The translations under genes and the position numbers were made by a program. The notes beneath the pieces are model-generated. The model saw only the letters and a program-made list of their open reading frames with translations. It did not search any database and was not told the DNA's origin. A stretch of 64,000 nt of DNA from Hydrogenophaga intermedia (GTDB lineage: Bacteria; Pseudomonadota; Gammaproteobacteria; Burkholderiales; Burkholderiaceae_C): NCBI RefSeq assembly GCF_023715105.1, contig NZ_JAMBNO010000003.1, forward strand, positions 176,001-240,000, given 5' to 3'. This document shows positions 1-7,816 of this stretch, one piece after another. The number at the start of each line of letters is the position of its first letter. The stretch's first letter is position 1.

Positions 1-729
1 CTGATTCACCGCACGGTCCAGATGTTTCCGAACAGGTTCCGCGGGGTTGCAGGCTTGCCGCAGTATCGGGACGAAAGCCCGGCAGGGTGCATCCCGGAGC
101 TCGAGCTTCGGGTGAAGGAGCAGGGCTTCATCGGCTGCCTGCTGAACCCGGATCCCACCGAGGGCGACGGCACACCGCCCCCGGGGCTGGGCGATCCGTT
201 CTGGTATCCCCTCTACGAGAAACTGTGCGAGCTGGACGTGCCTGCACTGGTGCATTCGGCGAGCAGTTGCCACCCGCGCGAGTCTTACACCCTCAAGTTC
301 ATCAACGAGGAAAGTATCGCGATCATTTCACTGATGGAGTCCCGGGTCTTCGAACGCTTTCCCACCTTAAAGCTCATCGTGCCCCACGGGGGCGGCGCGA
401 TTCCGTACCACATGGGGCGGTTCCGGGCCTGGGCGGTGCGGCGCGGCGGCATGAGCTTCGATGAGAAGCTGCGTCAACTGCATTTCGACACTTGCACCTA
501 CGACCGCAACGCACTGGAGCTGCTGTTCAAGACGGTCGGCGCCGATCGCGTCCTGTTCGGAACGGAGAAACCCGGAACGGGGAGTGCGAAGGATCCCGCC
601 AGTGGCCGGGACTTCGACGACCTCAAGCCCGTCATCGAGTCGATCAACTTCCTTTCGGCCGAAGATCGGCGCAACGTGTTCGAGTGCAACTGCACTCGCC
701 TGTACGGCCGGTTCCGCAAGGACGAGTAG
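1..729 (+). CDS. LigJ-like 4-oxalomesaconate hydratase family protein (amidohydrolase fold), 5' end cut by window
   Basis: The frame is open from base 1, so the N-terminus lies outside the window and 242 residues are visible. The protein resembles 4-oxalomesaconate hydratases (LigJ type) of the amidohydrolase-2 superfamily. Those enzymes hydrate 4-oxalomesaconate to 4-carboxy-4-hydroxy-2-oxoadipate in the cytoplasmic meta-cleavage pathway of protocatechuate and gallate. Family-like blocks visible are GFIGCLLNPDP, FWYPLYEKL, the metal-site-like block PHGGGAIPYHMGR (about residues 128-140 of the visible part), FDTCTYD and VLFGTE. It ends 11 bases before the extradiol dioxygenase gene, so the two are probably cotranscribed. 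The assignment to this superfamily is firm. The exact substrate is inferred from neighbours; related decarboxylases (gamma-resorcylate type) are the alternative. Confidence 0.8.
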   Translation: MIHRTVQMFPNRFRGVAGLPQYRDESPAGCIPELELRVKEQGFIGCLLNPDPTEGDGTPPPGLGDPFWYPLYEKLCELDVPALVHSASSCHPRESYTLKFINEESIAIISLMESRVFERFPTLKLIVPHGGGAIPYHMGRFRAWAVRRGGMSFDEKLRQLHFDTCTYDRNALELLFKTVGADRVLFGTEKPGTGSAKDPASGRDFDDLKPVIESINFLSAEDRRNVFECNCTRLYGRFRKDE

Positions 730-740
730 CAGGAACCGCC

Positions 741-1778
741 ATGGCACGCATCGTTCTGGGGATCGGTTCGTCGCACACCCCACTTCTCACGCTCGGGTCG
801 GAGCATTGGCGCCACCGCGCCGAAGCAGACTATGCCAATCAGGCGCTCAACATGAGCGACGGAAGACTGCTGCGGTACGACGAGGTTCTGGCTGAACTCG
901 GGCCGCGTTGCGCGGAACAGATCTCGCCGGAAATCCTGGCGCAAAAAGAGAGCGCCTGCAACGCTGCACTGGACCACCTTGCGGACGCGTTGTCGGCGGC
1001 CAGACCGGACATCGTTGTCATCATCGGCGACGACCAGCGCGAACTGTTTGGTTCCTCCAACCAGCCTGCGATCGCCATCTTCCATGGCGCTCAGATCGTG
1101 ACTTGCCGCAAATTCCCTCCGGACGAGCGCGAGGGGTGGCGCAACGCCATGGCCCGCGGTTACCTGATGGACGATCAACACACCATCCCGGGCGCGGCAT
1201 CTTTCAGCGAAAACCTGATCCGAGGCCTCGTTGACGAGGACTTCGACATCGCCGCCTGCGATCGTGTCGAGGAGCCGGATGCCGCCGGATTCGGACACGC
1301 CTACGGCTTTATCGTGAAACGCTTGTTCCGTGGTCGGAGCCTCCCGGTCGCACCCGTGCTGCTGAATACGTACTACGGTCCCAACGTTCCCAGCGCATCG
1401 CGTTGCTGGCATTTCGGACAGGCACTCCGCCGAGTGGTCGAAGCCGTCCCGGATGACCTGCGGGTTGCACTCATCGCGTCCGGCGGCTTGAGCCATTTTG
1501 TCGTGGACGAAGACCTCGACCGGAAAATCCTCGGCGCGATGGCGCTGGGTGATGCGCAAACCCTGACTTCGATTCCGCGCGCGGCCTTGATTTCCGGCTC
1601 CTCCGAAATCCTGAACTGGATCGCGCTGGCCGGTGCGGCAGGCCCGCTGCAAATGCGTTGGCACGCCTACCACCCGCTTTACCGCACCCCCGCCGGAACA
1701 GGCGTGGGGGCGGCTTTCGCAGTCTGGGCTCCGGATGCCGACACCCACGCCGCTGCAGGCGGCGATGCTCATCACTGA
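741..1778 (+). CDS. class III extradiol ring-cleavage dioxygenase (LigB/gallate dioxygenase superfamily)
   Basis: A 345-residue protein of the type III extradiol dioxygenase (LigB) superfamily, which opens catecholic rings next to the hydroxyls using non-heme Fe(II). Visible hallmarks are the N-terminal SSHTPLL with His12 as probable iron ligand, IIGDDQREL in the first third, FGHAYGF in the middle, and the SGGLSHF block about residues 245-251. The start ATG follows an AGGA ribosome site. It lies between a LigJ-like hydratase and a Rieske oxygenase, which places it as the ring-opening step. There is no separate alpha subunit, unlike protocatechuate 4,5-dioxygenase (LigAB). A single-chain enzyme acting on a gallate-like or protocatechuate-like ring is therefore plausible. 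Substrate is inference. Confidence 0.82.
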   Translation: MARIVLGIGSSHTPLLTLGSEHWRHRAEADYANQALNMSDGRLLRYDEVLAELGPRCAEQISPEILAQKESACNAALDHLADALSAARPDIVVIIGDDQRELFGSSNQPAIAIFHGAQIVTCRKFPPDEREGWRNAMARGYLMDDQHTIPGAASFSENLIRGLVDEDFDIAACDRVEEPDAAGFGHAYGFIVKRLFRGRSLPVAPVLLNTYYGPNVPSASRCWHFGQALRRVVEAVPDDLRVALIASGGLSHFVVDEDLDRKILGAMALGDAQTLTSIPRAALISGSSEILNWIALAGAAGPLQMRWHAYHPLYRTPAGTGVGAAFAVWAPDADTHAAAGGDAHH

Positions 1779-1792
1779 AGGGCGCTTCGAGT

Positions 1793-3130
1793 ATGCTCAA
1801 CAAGGACGACAATGAACTCCTTTGCCGCGTCGGCAAGGGGACGCCGATGGGCGAGCTGCTTCGGCGGTTCTGGCTGCCGGCGCTGCTCACCTCCGAAATC
1901 GAGGAGCCGGACGGCGCGCCCAAGCGCATCCGGGTGATGGGGGAAGACCTGCTCGCCTTCCGGGACAGTCAAGGGCTGGTCGGCATCATCGACGCGTACT
2001 GTCCCCACAAGCTCGCGCCGCTGTTCTTCGGCCGCAACGAGGAACGCGGCATCCGCTGCGCTTATCACGGGTGGAAATTCGACGTTCATGGAAACTGCGT
2101 CGACATTCCCAATCTGCCTGCCACGGCGAACGCCCCGGCGCTGCGGCAGCGTGCGAAGCTCACCTCCTACCCAGCCAAGGAGGCCGGCGGCTTGGTCTGG
2201 ATCTACATGGGCCCGCCGGAACTCGAGCCGTCGCTTCCCGGCCTGGAGTGGCTGGGCCTGCCCCCCTCGCACGTGCAGGTGGCTCGCTGGCTCCAGCGAT
2301 CCAATTGGGCGCAGGGCATGGAAGGCGAAATCGACACCTCACATGTGAGTTTCCTGCATCGGTCGCTGGCGGCGCCGCTGAGCCCGACGCTGCCGCCCGC
2401 CATGAACGACGGGGCCCCGCTCATCACGCTCCGGGAAACGGACTACGGCTTCATCTACGGCGCTCGCCGGCAGACCGAATCGCCAGGGCAGTACTACTGG
2501 CGCGTCACGCAGTGGTTCATGCCGATGTTCAGCATGATCCCCAATGATCCCGGCGATCTCTACCCGCGGGGCGGCAGGGCCTGGGTTCCAGTGGACGACG
2601 AACACGTCATGATCTTCACCTATTCATATCGTCACGGAGAGCCGCTGAGCAGCGAGCACCGAGCCATGTTCCTGTCCGGTGCGGCCTTCCCGCCACCCCT
2701 GCAGGCAGGGGCGTACCAGCTGCCGGAGGGGTTCGTCATCGACACGTTCCTGCCCCTGGCGACTCGCGAGAACGACTACAAGATCGACCGCGAACGCCAA
2801 AAGTCGCTGACATTCGCGGGCGTTCAGGCCATCACCGATCAGGATCGCTCTCTTCAGGAGAACATGCGCAGTGTTCCTGGAGTGGGGCCAGGAAAGATCG
2901 TGGACCGCAGTCGAGAGATGCTCGTGCCGTCCGACCTGCCGGTGATCACGGCGCGGCGCATGCTTCTGAAGGCAGCGAAGGACCTCTCGAGCGGCATCGA
3001 GCCCGCTCTGCCCCGGAACCCGGACTCGTACAAGCAGCGTTCAGTGGCGGCGATGTCTGCGGAAGGCGATTTCGAAAGTCTGCTGCAGACCCCTGAAGTT
3101 CGCCAGCGCATGCAGCAGGTTCTTTCATGA
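1793..3130 (+). CDS. Rieske non-heme iron aromatic-ring oxygenase, large subunit (phthalate/chlorobenzoate dioxygenase type)
   Basis: 445 residues. The N-terminal Rieske [2Fe-2S] domain shows C70-P-H72 and C89-A-Y-H92. The mononuclear iron site is seen as D181-T-S-H184 followed by H189, with Asn171 upstream. Enzymes of this group insert both atoms of O2 (or hydroxylate or demethylate) on aromatic acids, and take electrons from a phthalate-dioxygenase-type reductase. That reductase is encoded at 5,281-6,264. The gene starts 14 bases after the extradiol dioxygenase. There is no small beta subunit, as in phthalate 4,5-dioxygenase and CbaA. Together with the MocA-type dehydrogenase the layout recalls cbaABC and pht clusters. 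Family is certain; the acid it attacks is unknown. Confidence 0.9.
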   Translation: MLNKDDNELLCRVGKGTPMGELLRRFWLPALLTSEIEEPDGAPKRIRVMGEDLLAFRDSQGLVGIIDAYCPHKLAPLFFGRNEERGIRCAYHGWKFDVHGNCVDIPNLPATANAPALRQRAKLTSYPAKEAGGLVWIYMGPPELEPSLPGLEWLGLPPSHVQVARWLQRSNWAQGMEGEIDTSHVSFLHRSLAAPLSPTLPPAMNDGAPLITLRETDYGFIYGARRQTESPGQYYWRVTQWFMPMFSMIPNDPGDLYPRGGRAWVPVDDEHVMIFTYSYRHGEPLSSEHRAMFLSGAAFPPPLQAGAYQLPEGFVIDTFLPLATRENDYKIDRERQKSLTFAGVQAITDQDRSLQENMRSVPGVGPGKIVDRSREMLVPSDLPVITARRMLLKAAKDLSSGIEPALPRNPDSYKQRSVAAMSAEGDFESLLQTPEVRQRMQQVLS

Positions 3131-3143
3131 GCGGAGACAACAG

Positions 3144-4094
3144 ATGATCAGGCTCTTTCTTTCTTTCTTGCTTCTGCTGCCCTTGATGAGCCTTGCGCAG
3201 ACATGGCCGGACAGGCCTGTGAAGCTGGTGACCAACTTTGCCCCCGGCAGCGCGCCCGATGTGCTGGCGCGGACAGTAGGGCGTTTTCTCTCGGAAGAAC
3301 TGCGGCAGCCGGTGGTCGTGGAGAACCGCGTCGGCGCAGCGGGCAACGTTGGCGTCGAATACGTGGTGCGTGCCGCTCCCGACGGTTATACGCTGCTGTA
3401 CTCGCCGGGCAGTACGATCACCATGAACCCGCACCTGTACCAGTTCGACCTGCAAAAGGAACTGGTGCCCGTGGCAGCGGTCAACCTCTCGGCGCTCCCG
3501 CTGGTCGTGAGAGCGGATCTTCCCATCCATAGCGTCAAGGATCTGATTGCCTACGCCAAGCAGAACCCCGGCAAGCTGACCTACGGCTCGTCGGGGGCCG
3601 GCAGTCCTCTGCACGTCGCTGCGGAGTTGCTGCTCAGCGGCGCCGGCATCAAGGCGGTGCACGTGCCTTACAAGGGTTCCGCGCAAACGACCAACGCGCT
3701 GCTGGCGAAGGAAATCGACTTCGCTTTCGACGCCGGCGTGGCCTCACCGCACGTGAAGGCCGGCAAGCTGCGCTACCTGGCGCTTGCCTCCAGCGCGCGT
3801 TCTCCGAGCTACCCTGGTGTTCCGACAGTGGAGGAAGCAGCCGGCTTTCCCGTGGAAGTGAGCGTGCCCGGCGGGATCTTCGCGCCTCCCGGCACTCCGC
3901 CCGAACTGGTGGCCCGCTTGAACCAGATGATCGGCCGCATCATGGCGAATCCGGCTTTCCGCGACGCCATCTCGGTCATCAACAGCGCCCCGCCGCCCAC
4001 GCATCTCTCGCCGTCCGAACTCGCCGCCAGCTTTCGAAGCTACACGGATCGTTTCGGCGCCGCGATCCGCGCGGCGAACATCCCTCGGCAATGA
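3144..4094 (+). CDS. Bug/TctC-family periplasmic solute-binding receptor (copy 1, intact)
   Basis: 316 residues with a clear signal peptide: Met-Ile-Arg, a Leu-rich core and a likely cleavage near SLAQ-TW (residue 19-20). The mature protein begins with the family motif WPDRPVKLV, followed by GSAPDVLAR, ENRVGAAGNVG and DGYTLLY. Bug receptors bind small carboxylates or aromatic acids in the periplasm and usually feed a TctAB-type permease. No TctA or TctB gene is in the window, so the membrane partner must be elsewhere. The stop codon overlaps the next start (ATGA). Its last 846 bases are repeated at 8,512-9,357. Its place inside the oxygenase operon suggests the aromatic substrate as ligand, which is inference. 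Confidence 0.9.
   Translation: MIRLFLSFLLLLPLMSLAQTWPDRPVKLVTNFAPGSAPDVLARTVGRFLSEELRQPVVVENRVGAAGNVGVEYVVRAAPDGYTLLYSPGSTITMNPHLYQFDLQKELVPVAAVNLSALPLVVRADLPIHSVKDLIAYAKQNPGKLTYGSSGAGSPLHVAAELLLSGAGIKAVHVPYKGSAQTTNALLAKEIDFAFDAGVASPHVKAGKLRYLALASSARSPSYPGVPTVEEAAGFPVEVSVPGGIFAPPGTPPELVARLNQMIGRIMANPAFRDAISVINSAPPPTHLSPSELAASFRSYTDRFGAAIRAANIPRQ
3249..4094 (+). repeat. long direct repeat, copy 1 (3' part of a Bug receptor gene)
   Basis: These 846 bases, from codon 36 to the stop of the first receptor gene, recur at 8,512-9,357 in the same orientation, with equal length and no insertions or deletions. By eye most bases match, with long exact blocks in the first half, so this is a recent duplication rather than ordinary family similarity. 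Confidence 0.9.
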
Positions 4095-5281
4095 GCCAGC
4101 TGCGCCAGATGTCACAGTTCAATAGCGGTAGCGATCGGCGCTTGCGCGTGGGCGTGCTCGGGCTGGGAATGGCGGGGGGCATCATGGTGCCTGCCCTGGC
4201 GTCCCATCCCCGCACGGTCCTGGGTGGCGCGGCGGACTTGAACGCGCTGCTGCGTCAGCGGTTTGCCAGAGACTACGGAATTGCCGCAGAGGAAACGGCC
4301 GAGGCACTCGTTGCGCGTCCTGACATCGATGCGGTGTACATCGCGACCCCGCACCAATTGCACCGGGATCATGTGCATCTTGCCGCAAGATACGGCAAGC
4401 ATGTGATCGTCGAGAAGCCCATTGCGCTGACGTTGCAGCACTGCGACGAGATGATCGAATCGACGGAGCGGGCCGGCATCGTGATGATGGTGGGACACAC
4501 GCACAGTTCGGATCCGGCGGTGAGCGTGTTGCGGGACTTCACTGCGCGAGGTGAGTTCGGCCGGCTGGCCATGGTGGCGATGCTGAACTACACGGATTTC
4601 ATGTATCGACCGCGCCGACCCGAAGAGCTCGACACGGCGCAGGGCGGCGGCATCATCTACAACCAGATCCCCCATCAGATCGAAGTGGCTCGCTTCGCCG
4701 CGAATTCCGAGGTACGCTCAGTTCGTGCCTCGCTGTGGAAGCTGGACGGCACGCGTCCCACGGAAGGGTGCTGCGCAGCGTTCGTGCAGTTCGCGTCTGG
4801 AGCGGCCGCGACCATGGTCTACAGCGGCTACGACCACTTCGACAGCGACGAGTTTCACGGCTGGGTGAGCTCCAGTGGTCGCGTGAAGCGCCCGACCCAT
4901 GGCGCCACGCGCCGTCGGCTCCGGGAGCTCGCGGCAGGAGGTGGAGAAGCCGCAATGAGAACGGACCGCTACGGGTATGGAGGAAACTTGCCAACGAGCG
5001 TGCCGACGCATCAGGCTCATTTCGGGCAGATGATCCTGACCTATGAACGCGCGGACGTTCGCACTTCCCCCGCTGGCCTGACTGTTTATGATGACGAAGG
5101 TGTGCGGGAGGTCTCGATCGACTGTTCGCGAACCGGGCGCGCTGCCTTGCTGGACGAGTTCTGTGCGGCCGTGATCGACGGCAAGCCGCCGATCCACGAT
5201 GGCCGATTTGCTCGCGGCACGCTGGCTGCTTGCCTTGCGGTGCTGCGCTCGGGCGAGACCGGCGCGGAGGTTTTCCTTTGA
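4091..5281 (+). CDS. Gfo/Idh/MocA-family oxidoreductase, probable cis-dihydrodiol dehydrogenase
   Basis: 396 residues. The Rossmann NAD(P) site is GVLGLGMAGG at residues 21-30. The family EKP motif is E107-K108-P109, followed by VMMVGHTH and the C-terminal MocA beta-sheet domain. In phthalate (Pht4) and 3-chlorobenzoate (CbaC) pathways a member of this family re-aromatises the cis-dihydrodiol made by the Rieske dioxygenase. The Rieske oxygenase and its reductase flank this gene, so that role is the best inference. The start overlaps the receptor stop (ATGA) and the stop overlaps the reductase start (TGATG), showing a tightly coupled operon. A second in-frame ATG at codon 7 could also serve as start. 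Confidence 0.85.
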   Translation: MSQLRQMSQFNSGSDRRLRVGVLGLGMAGGIMVPALASHPRTVLGGAADLNALLRQRFARDYGIAAEETAEALVARPDIDAVYIATPHQLHRDHVHLAARYGKHVIVEKPIALTLQHCDEMIESTERAGIVMMVGHTHSSDPAVSVLRDFTARGEFGRLAMVAMLNYTDFMYRPRRPEELDTAQGGGIIYNQIPHQIEVARFAANSEVRSVRASLWKLDGTRPTEGCCAAFVQFASGAAATMVYSGYDHFDSDEFHGWVSSSGRVKRPTHGATRRRLRELAAGGGEAAMRTDRYGYGGNLPTSVPTHQAHFGQMILTYERADVRTSPAGLTVYDDEGVREVSIDCSRTGRAALLDEFCAAVIDGKPPIHDGRFARGTLAACLAVLRSGETGAEVFL

Positions 5282-6264
5282 TGAGTGCGGTCTTGCGCGC
5301 CGATGGCGTTCCCATGCGGGATGTGGTCGTCGCGGCTCGGCGCGAGGAGGCCGAAGGCGTCGTCTCGCTCGAACTGCGGGCGATGCCGGGAGAGTACCTT
5401 CCAGGATTCAGCGCGGGTGCCCACATCGAGGTTCACGTCCCCACTGAACGGGGTGGGCTGCAGCGCCACTACTCCCTGGCCAACGACCCGTCGGAGCGCC
5501 ACCGTTATGTCATCGCCGTGGCGCGGGATCCGGCGAGTCGAGGCGGGTCGCAATGGATTCACGATCACGTGCGTGAAGGGCAGGTCCTGCGCGTCGGAGA
5601 GCCATGCAACAACTTCCCACTGGCAGAGGACGCTGCGCGAAGCCTGCTGATCGCCGGAGGTATCGGAATCACGCCGTTGCTGTCGATGGCGCGTCGCCTC
5701 ACCACGCTGAACAGGAACTGGTCGATGTACTACTGTGCGCGAACTCCGGCGCGAGCGGCCTTCCTGCAGGATCTGCTGAAGCTCGGAGGCGAAGTGGTGC
5801 CGGTTTTCGATGCGATGCCTGGAGTTTCGAAACTCGACCTGCAGGCCCTGGTGGAGAAAACCTCCGCTGACACACACCTTTACTGCTGCGGCCCGAGCAG
5901 CCTCCTTCAAGCATTCCTCGACGTGGTCCGGCATCGCGACAAACGGACGGTGCACGTCGAGTGGTTCTCGGCTCCGCCCGAGGCCGCGGGGACCGGGCCG
6001 GACTCGGCGTTCACGGTGCATCTGGCGCGGAGCAACCTCACGCTCCAGGTGGGCGCCCACCAGTCGATACTGGAAGTCGTCCGCGCGGCGGGCCTGGACG
6101 TCCCTTACTCCTGCATGGAGGGCATTTGCGGCAGCTGTGAGGCAAGGGTGGTCAGCGGCGAGTGCGATCACCGTGACCTGATCCTTGCAGACCCGGCGTG
6201 TCACAGGAGCATGATGATCTGTGTCTCCCGAGCCAAGGGAGATGCCATCACTCTTGACCTGTAG
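5281..6264 (+). CDS. phthalate-dioxygenase-reductase-type flavoprotein (FMN/NADH/[2Fe-2S])
   Basis: 327 residues when the ATG overlapping the previous stop (TGATG) is used. The three-domain order is that of phthalate dioxygenase reductase: flavin domain with RHYS (62-65), NADH domain with GGIGITP (126-132) and YCCGP, and a C-terminal plant-type [2Fe-2S] ferredoxin domain with Cys278, Cys283, Cys286 and Cys314. It passes electrons from NADH to the Rieske oxygenase encoded at 1,793-3,130. Oxygenase, dehydrogenase and reductase thus form a complete dihydroxylating set. Another in-frame ATG 51 bases upstream would run inside the dehydrogenase gene and is less likely. Confidence 0.92.
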   Translation: MSAVLRADGVPMRDVVVAARREEAEGVVSLELRAMPGEYLPGFSAGAHIEVHVPTERGGLQRHYSLANDPSERHRYVIAVARDPASRGGSQWIHDHVREGQVLRVGEPCNNFPLAEDAARSLLIAGGIGITPLLSMARRLTTLNRNWSMYYCARTPARAAFLQDLLKLGGEVVPVFDAMPGVSKLDLQALVEKTSADTHLYCCGPSSLLQAFLDVVRHRDKRTVHVEWFSAPPEAAGTGPDSAFTVHLARSNLTLQVGAHQSILEVVRAAGLDVPYSCMEGICGSCEARVVSGECDHRDLILADPACHRSMMICVSRAKGDAITLDL

Positions 6265-6342
6265 TTACGGCTGCCGCACCCCAAGGCGACGGCAAGGCGG
6301 CGGAACCGAGCTGGCAGCACCATCACGAGAGGAGAGCGACGC

Positions 6343-6477
6343 ATGAGCATCGACCCCAGGGAATTGCTCGAGTGCTTACGCGGCCTGTACGACTGCGCCG
6401 CGCGGTTGCATGAGCTGCATGCCGGCCTGCCGCCGCGGTTGCCTGGCACCGCCACACGGTGGGAGGACTCGGCATGA
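6343..6477 (+). CDS. small 44-residue hypothetical protein translationally coupled to an RraA gene
   Basis: A short frame of 44 codons begins with ATG 7-12 bases after a strong purine-rich ribosome site (GAGAGGAGAG). Its stop overlaps the start of the following RraA-family gene in an ATGA junction. The peptide begins MSIDPRELLECLRGLYDCAA and is Leu/Ala/Arg rich, probably helical at the front, with two cysteines and no signal peptide or membrane segment. I recognise no family. It could be a real small protein, for example a partner of the downstream enzyme, or a leader frame used for translational coupling. The gap of 78 bases to the reductase holds nothing else I can name. Confidence 0.5.
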   Translation: MSIDPRELLECLRGLYDCAARLHELHAGLPPRLPGTATRWEDSA

Positions 6478-7142
6478 GCACGCCCGCCGAATTCGTCCGC
6501 CGCCTTTCGCGGCTCGATGTCTGTGCCGTCTCCGATGCCATGGACAAACTGGGACTTCCTGCCGCGTTGAGTGGCCTGGAACAGCGGTCCACCACGCGGC
6601 GCATTGCCGGCCGCGTGGTCACTTACCGCCTGGTTGCAGCTGCGCAAGCGCCCGCGCAGGAAGGCCCTCCACGCCACCTCGGCACGACCGCGATCGAGAT
6701 GGCGCAGCCGGGTGACGTGGTGGTCGTCGAGCAGCGCACCGGCCTGGACGCGGGCAGTTGGGGCGGCATCCTGTCACTCGGTGCCAAGCTGCGCGGAATC
6801 GCTGGCGTGATCGCGGATGGCCCCGTGCGCGACATCGACGAGGCCCGCGCTTACGACTTCCCGGTTTACGCGCGCGCGCTGACGGCGCGCACCGCGCGCG
6901 GCCGCGTCGTGGAATCAGAGGCAGGTCGTCCGATCTCGATTGGTGACGTCACGGTGGGCACGGGGGATTACGCCATTGCCGACGCCAGCGGCGTGGTCTT
7001 CGTCTCCGCGGCGGACATCGGTCGTGTCCTTGACACTGCCGAACACATCGCCGGCCGTGAGGCCGCCATGGCCAAGGCGCTTCTCGCCGGTGCGCGGATC
7101 ACCGAGGTCATGGGCGCCGACTACGAACACATGCTCAAATGA
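6474..7142 (+). CDS. RraA-family protein 1 (HMG/CHA aldolase-like)
   Basis: 222 residues, starting at the ATG that overlaps the stop of the small upstream frame. RraA-fold proteins include the divalent-metal class II aldolases (LigK/ProA/GalC) that cut 4-hydroxy-4-methyl-2-oxoglutarate or 4-carboxy-4-hydroxy-2-oxoadipate into pyruvate and a second keto acid. The active-site block WGGILSLGAK ... GVIADGPVRD is present with the Arg-Asp pair that binds substrate and metal. It is the first of three consecutive paralogues joined by 4-base overlaps. The LigJ-like hydratase in the same cluster makes the aldolase role attractive, but many RraA homologues have unknown substrates. Confidence 0.82.
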   Translation: MSTPAEFVRRLSRLDVCAVSDAMDKLGLPAALSGLEQRSTTRRIAGRVVTYRLVAAAQAPAQEGPPRHLGTTAIEMAQPGDVVVVEQRTGLDAGSWGGILSLGAKLRGIAGVIADGPVRDIDEARAYDFPVYARALTARTARGRVVESEAGRPISIGDVTVGTGDYAIADASGVVFVSAADIGRVLDTAEHIAGREAAMAKALLAGARITEVMGADYEHMLK

Positions 7143-7816
7143 GCGGGAGAAACATCGGCATGCAGGACATGAACGTCGCGCGCGCTGCGAAGCTGGACAC
7201 GGCGACGCTCAGCGATGCGCTGGACCGGCACGGGCTGATCGGCCAGTGCTCGAAGATCAAGCCGCGCTCGGCTTCTTTCCGGATGACGGGACGTGCCTGG
7301 ACCCTGCGCTACGGCCCCGCCGGTCAGCCCGCCGGCACCGTGGGCGATTACATCGACGACCTGCCGCCGGGCACGGTCGTCGTGCTGGACAACAATGGCC
7401 GGGAAGACTGCACTGTCTGGGGCGACATCCTCACGGAGATCGCCAGCCGCAAGGGCATCGCCGGAACGCTGATCGATGGCATCAACCGCGACGTCTCCCT
7501 GTGCCTGGAGCTGAATTACCCCGTGTTCAGCCGCGACCACTGGATGCGCACAGGCAAGGACCGGGTGCAGGTGGAGGCCACGCAGGTGCCAGTGAACGTG
7601 GGCAACGTGCGCGTCTGCCCGGGGGACCTGATCCGCGGCGACGCCGACGGCGTAGTGGTCATCCCCGCCTCCTTCGAGCAAGAAGTGCTCGCCGCCGCGG
7701 AAGAGATCCAGTCCGCGGAGGACGCGATCCGCAAGAGCGTGCGCGAAGGCATGAGCCTGCGCGATGCACGCGAGAAGCACCGCTACCACCAGCTCCAGGC
7801 GAGGAACACGCCGTGA
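7139..7816 (+). CDS. RraA-family protein 2 (HMG/CHA aldolase-like)
   Basis: 225 residues. The start overlaps the previous stop (ATGA). Family blocks seen are TLSDALDRHG near the N-terminus, PPGTVVVLDNNG, VWGDILTEIA and GTLIDGINRD with the conserved Arg-Asp pair, then NYPVFSRDH and GDLIRGDADGVVVIP. It is clearly divergent from the neighbours on either side, so the three are old paralogues and not a fresh tandem duplication. An internal Met at codon 8 is an alternative start. The protein is probably cytoplasmic and metal dependent. Which of the three carries the pathway aldolase activity cannot be told from sequence alone. Confidence 0.82.
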   Translation: MSGRNIGMQDMNVARAAKLDTATLSDALDRHGLIGQCSKIKPRSASFRMTGRAWTLRYGPAGQPAGTVGDYIDDLPPGTVVVLDNNGREDCTVWGDILTEIASRKGIAGTLIDGINRDVSLCLELNYPVFSRDHWMRTGKDRVQVEATQVPVNVGNVRVCPGDLIRGDADGVVVIPASFEQEVLAAAEEIQSAEDAIRKSVREGMSLRDAREKHRYHQLQARNTP

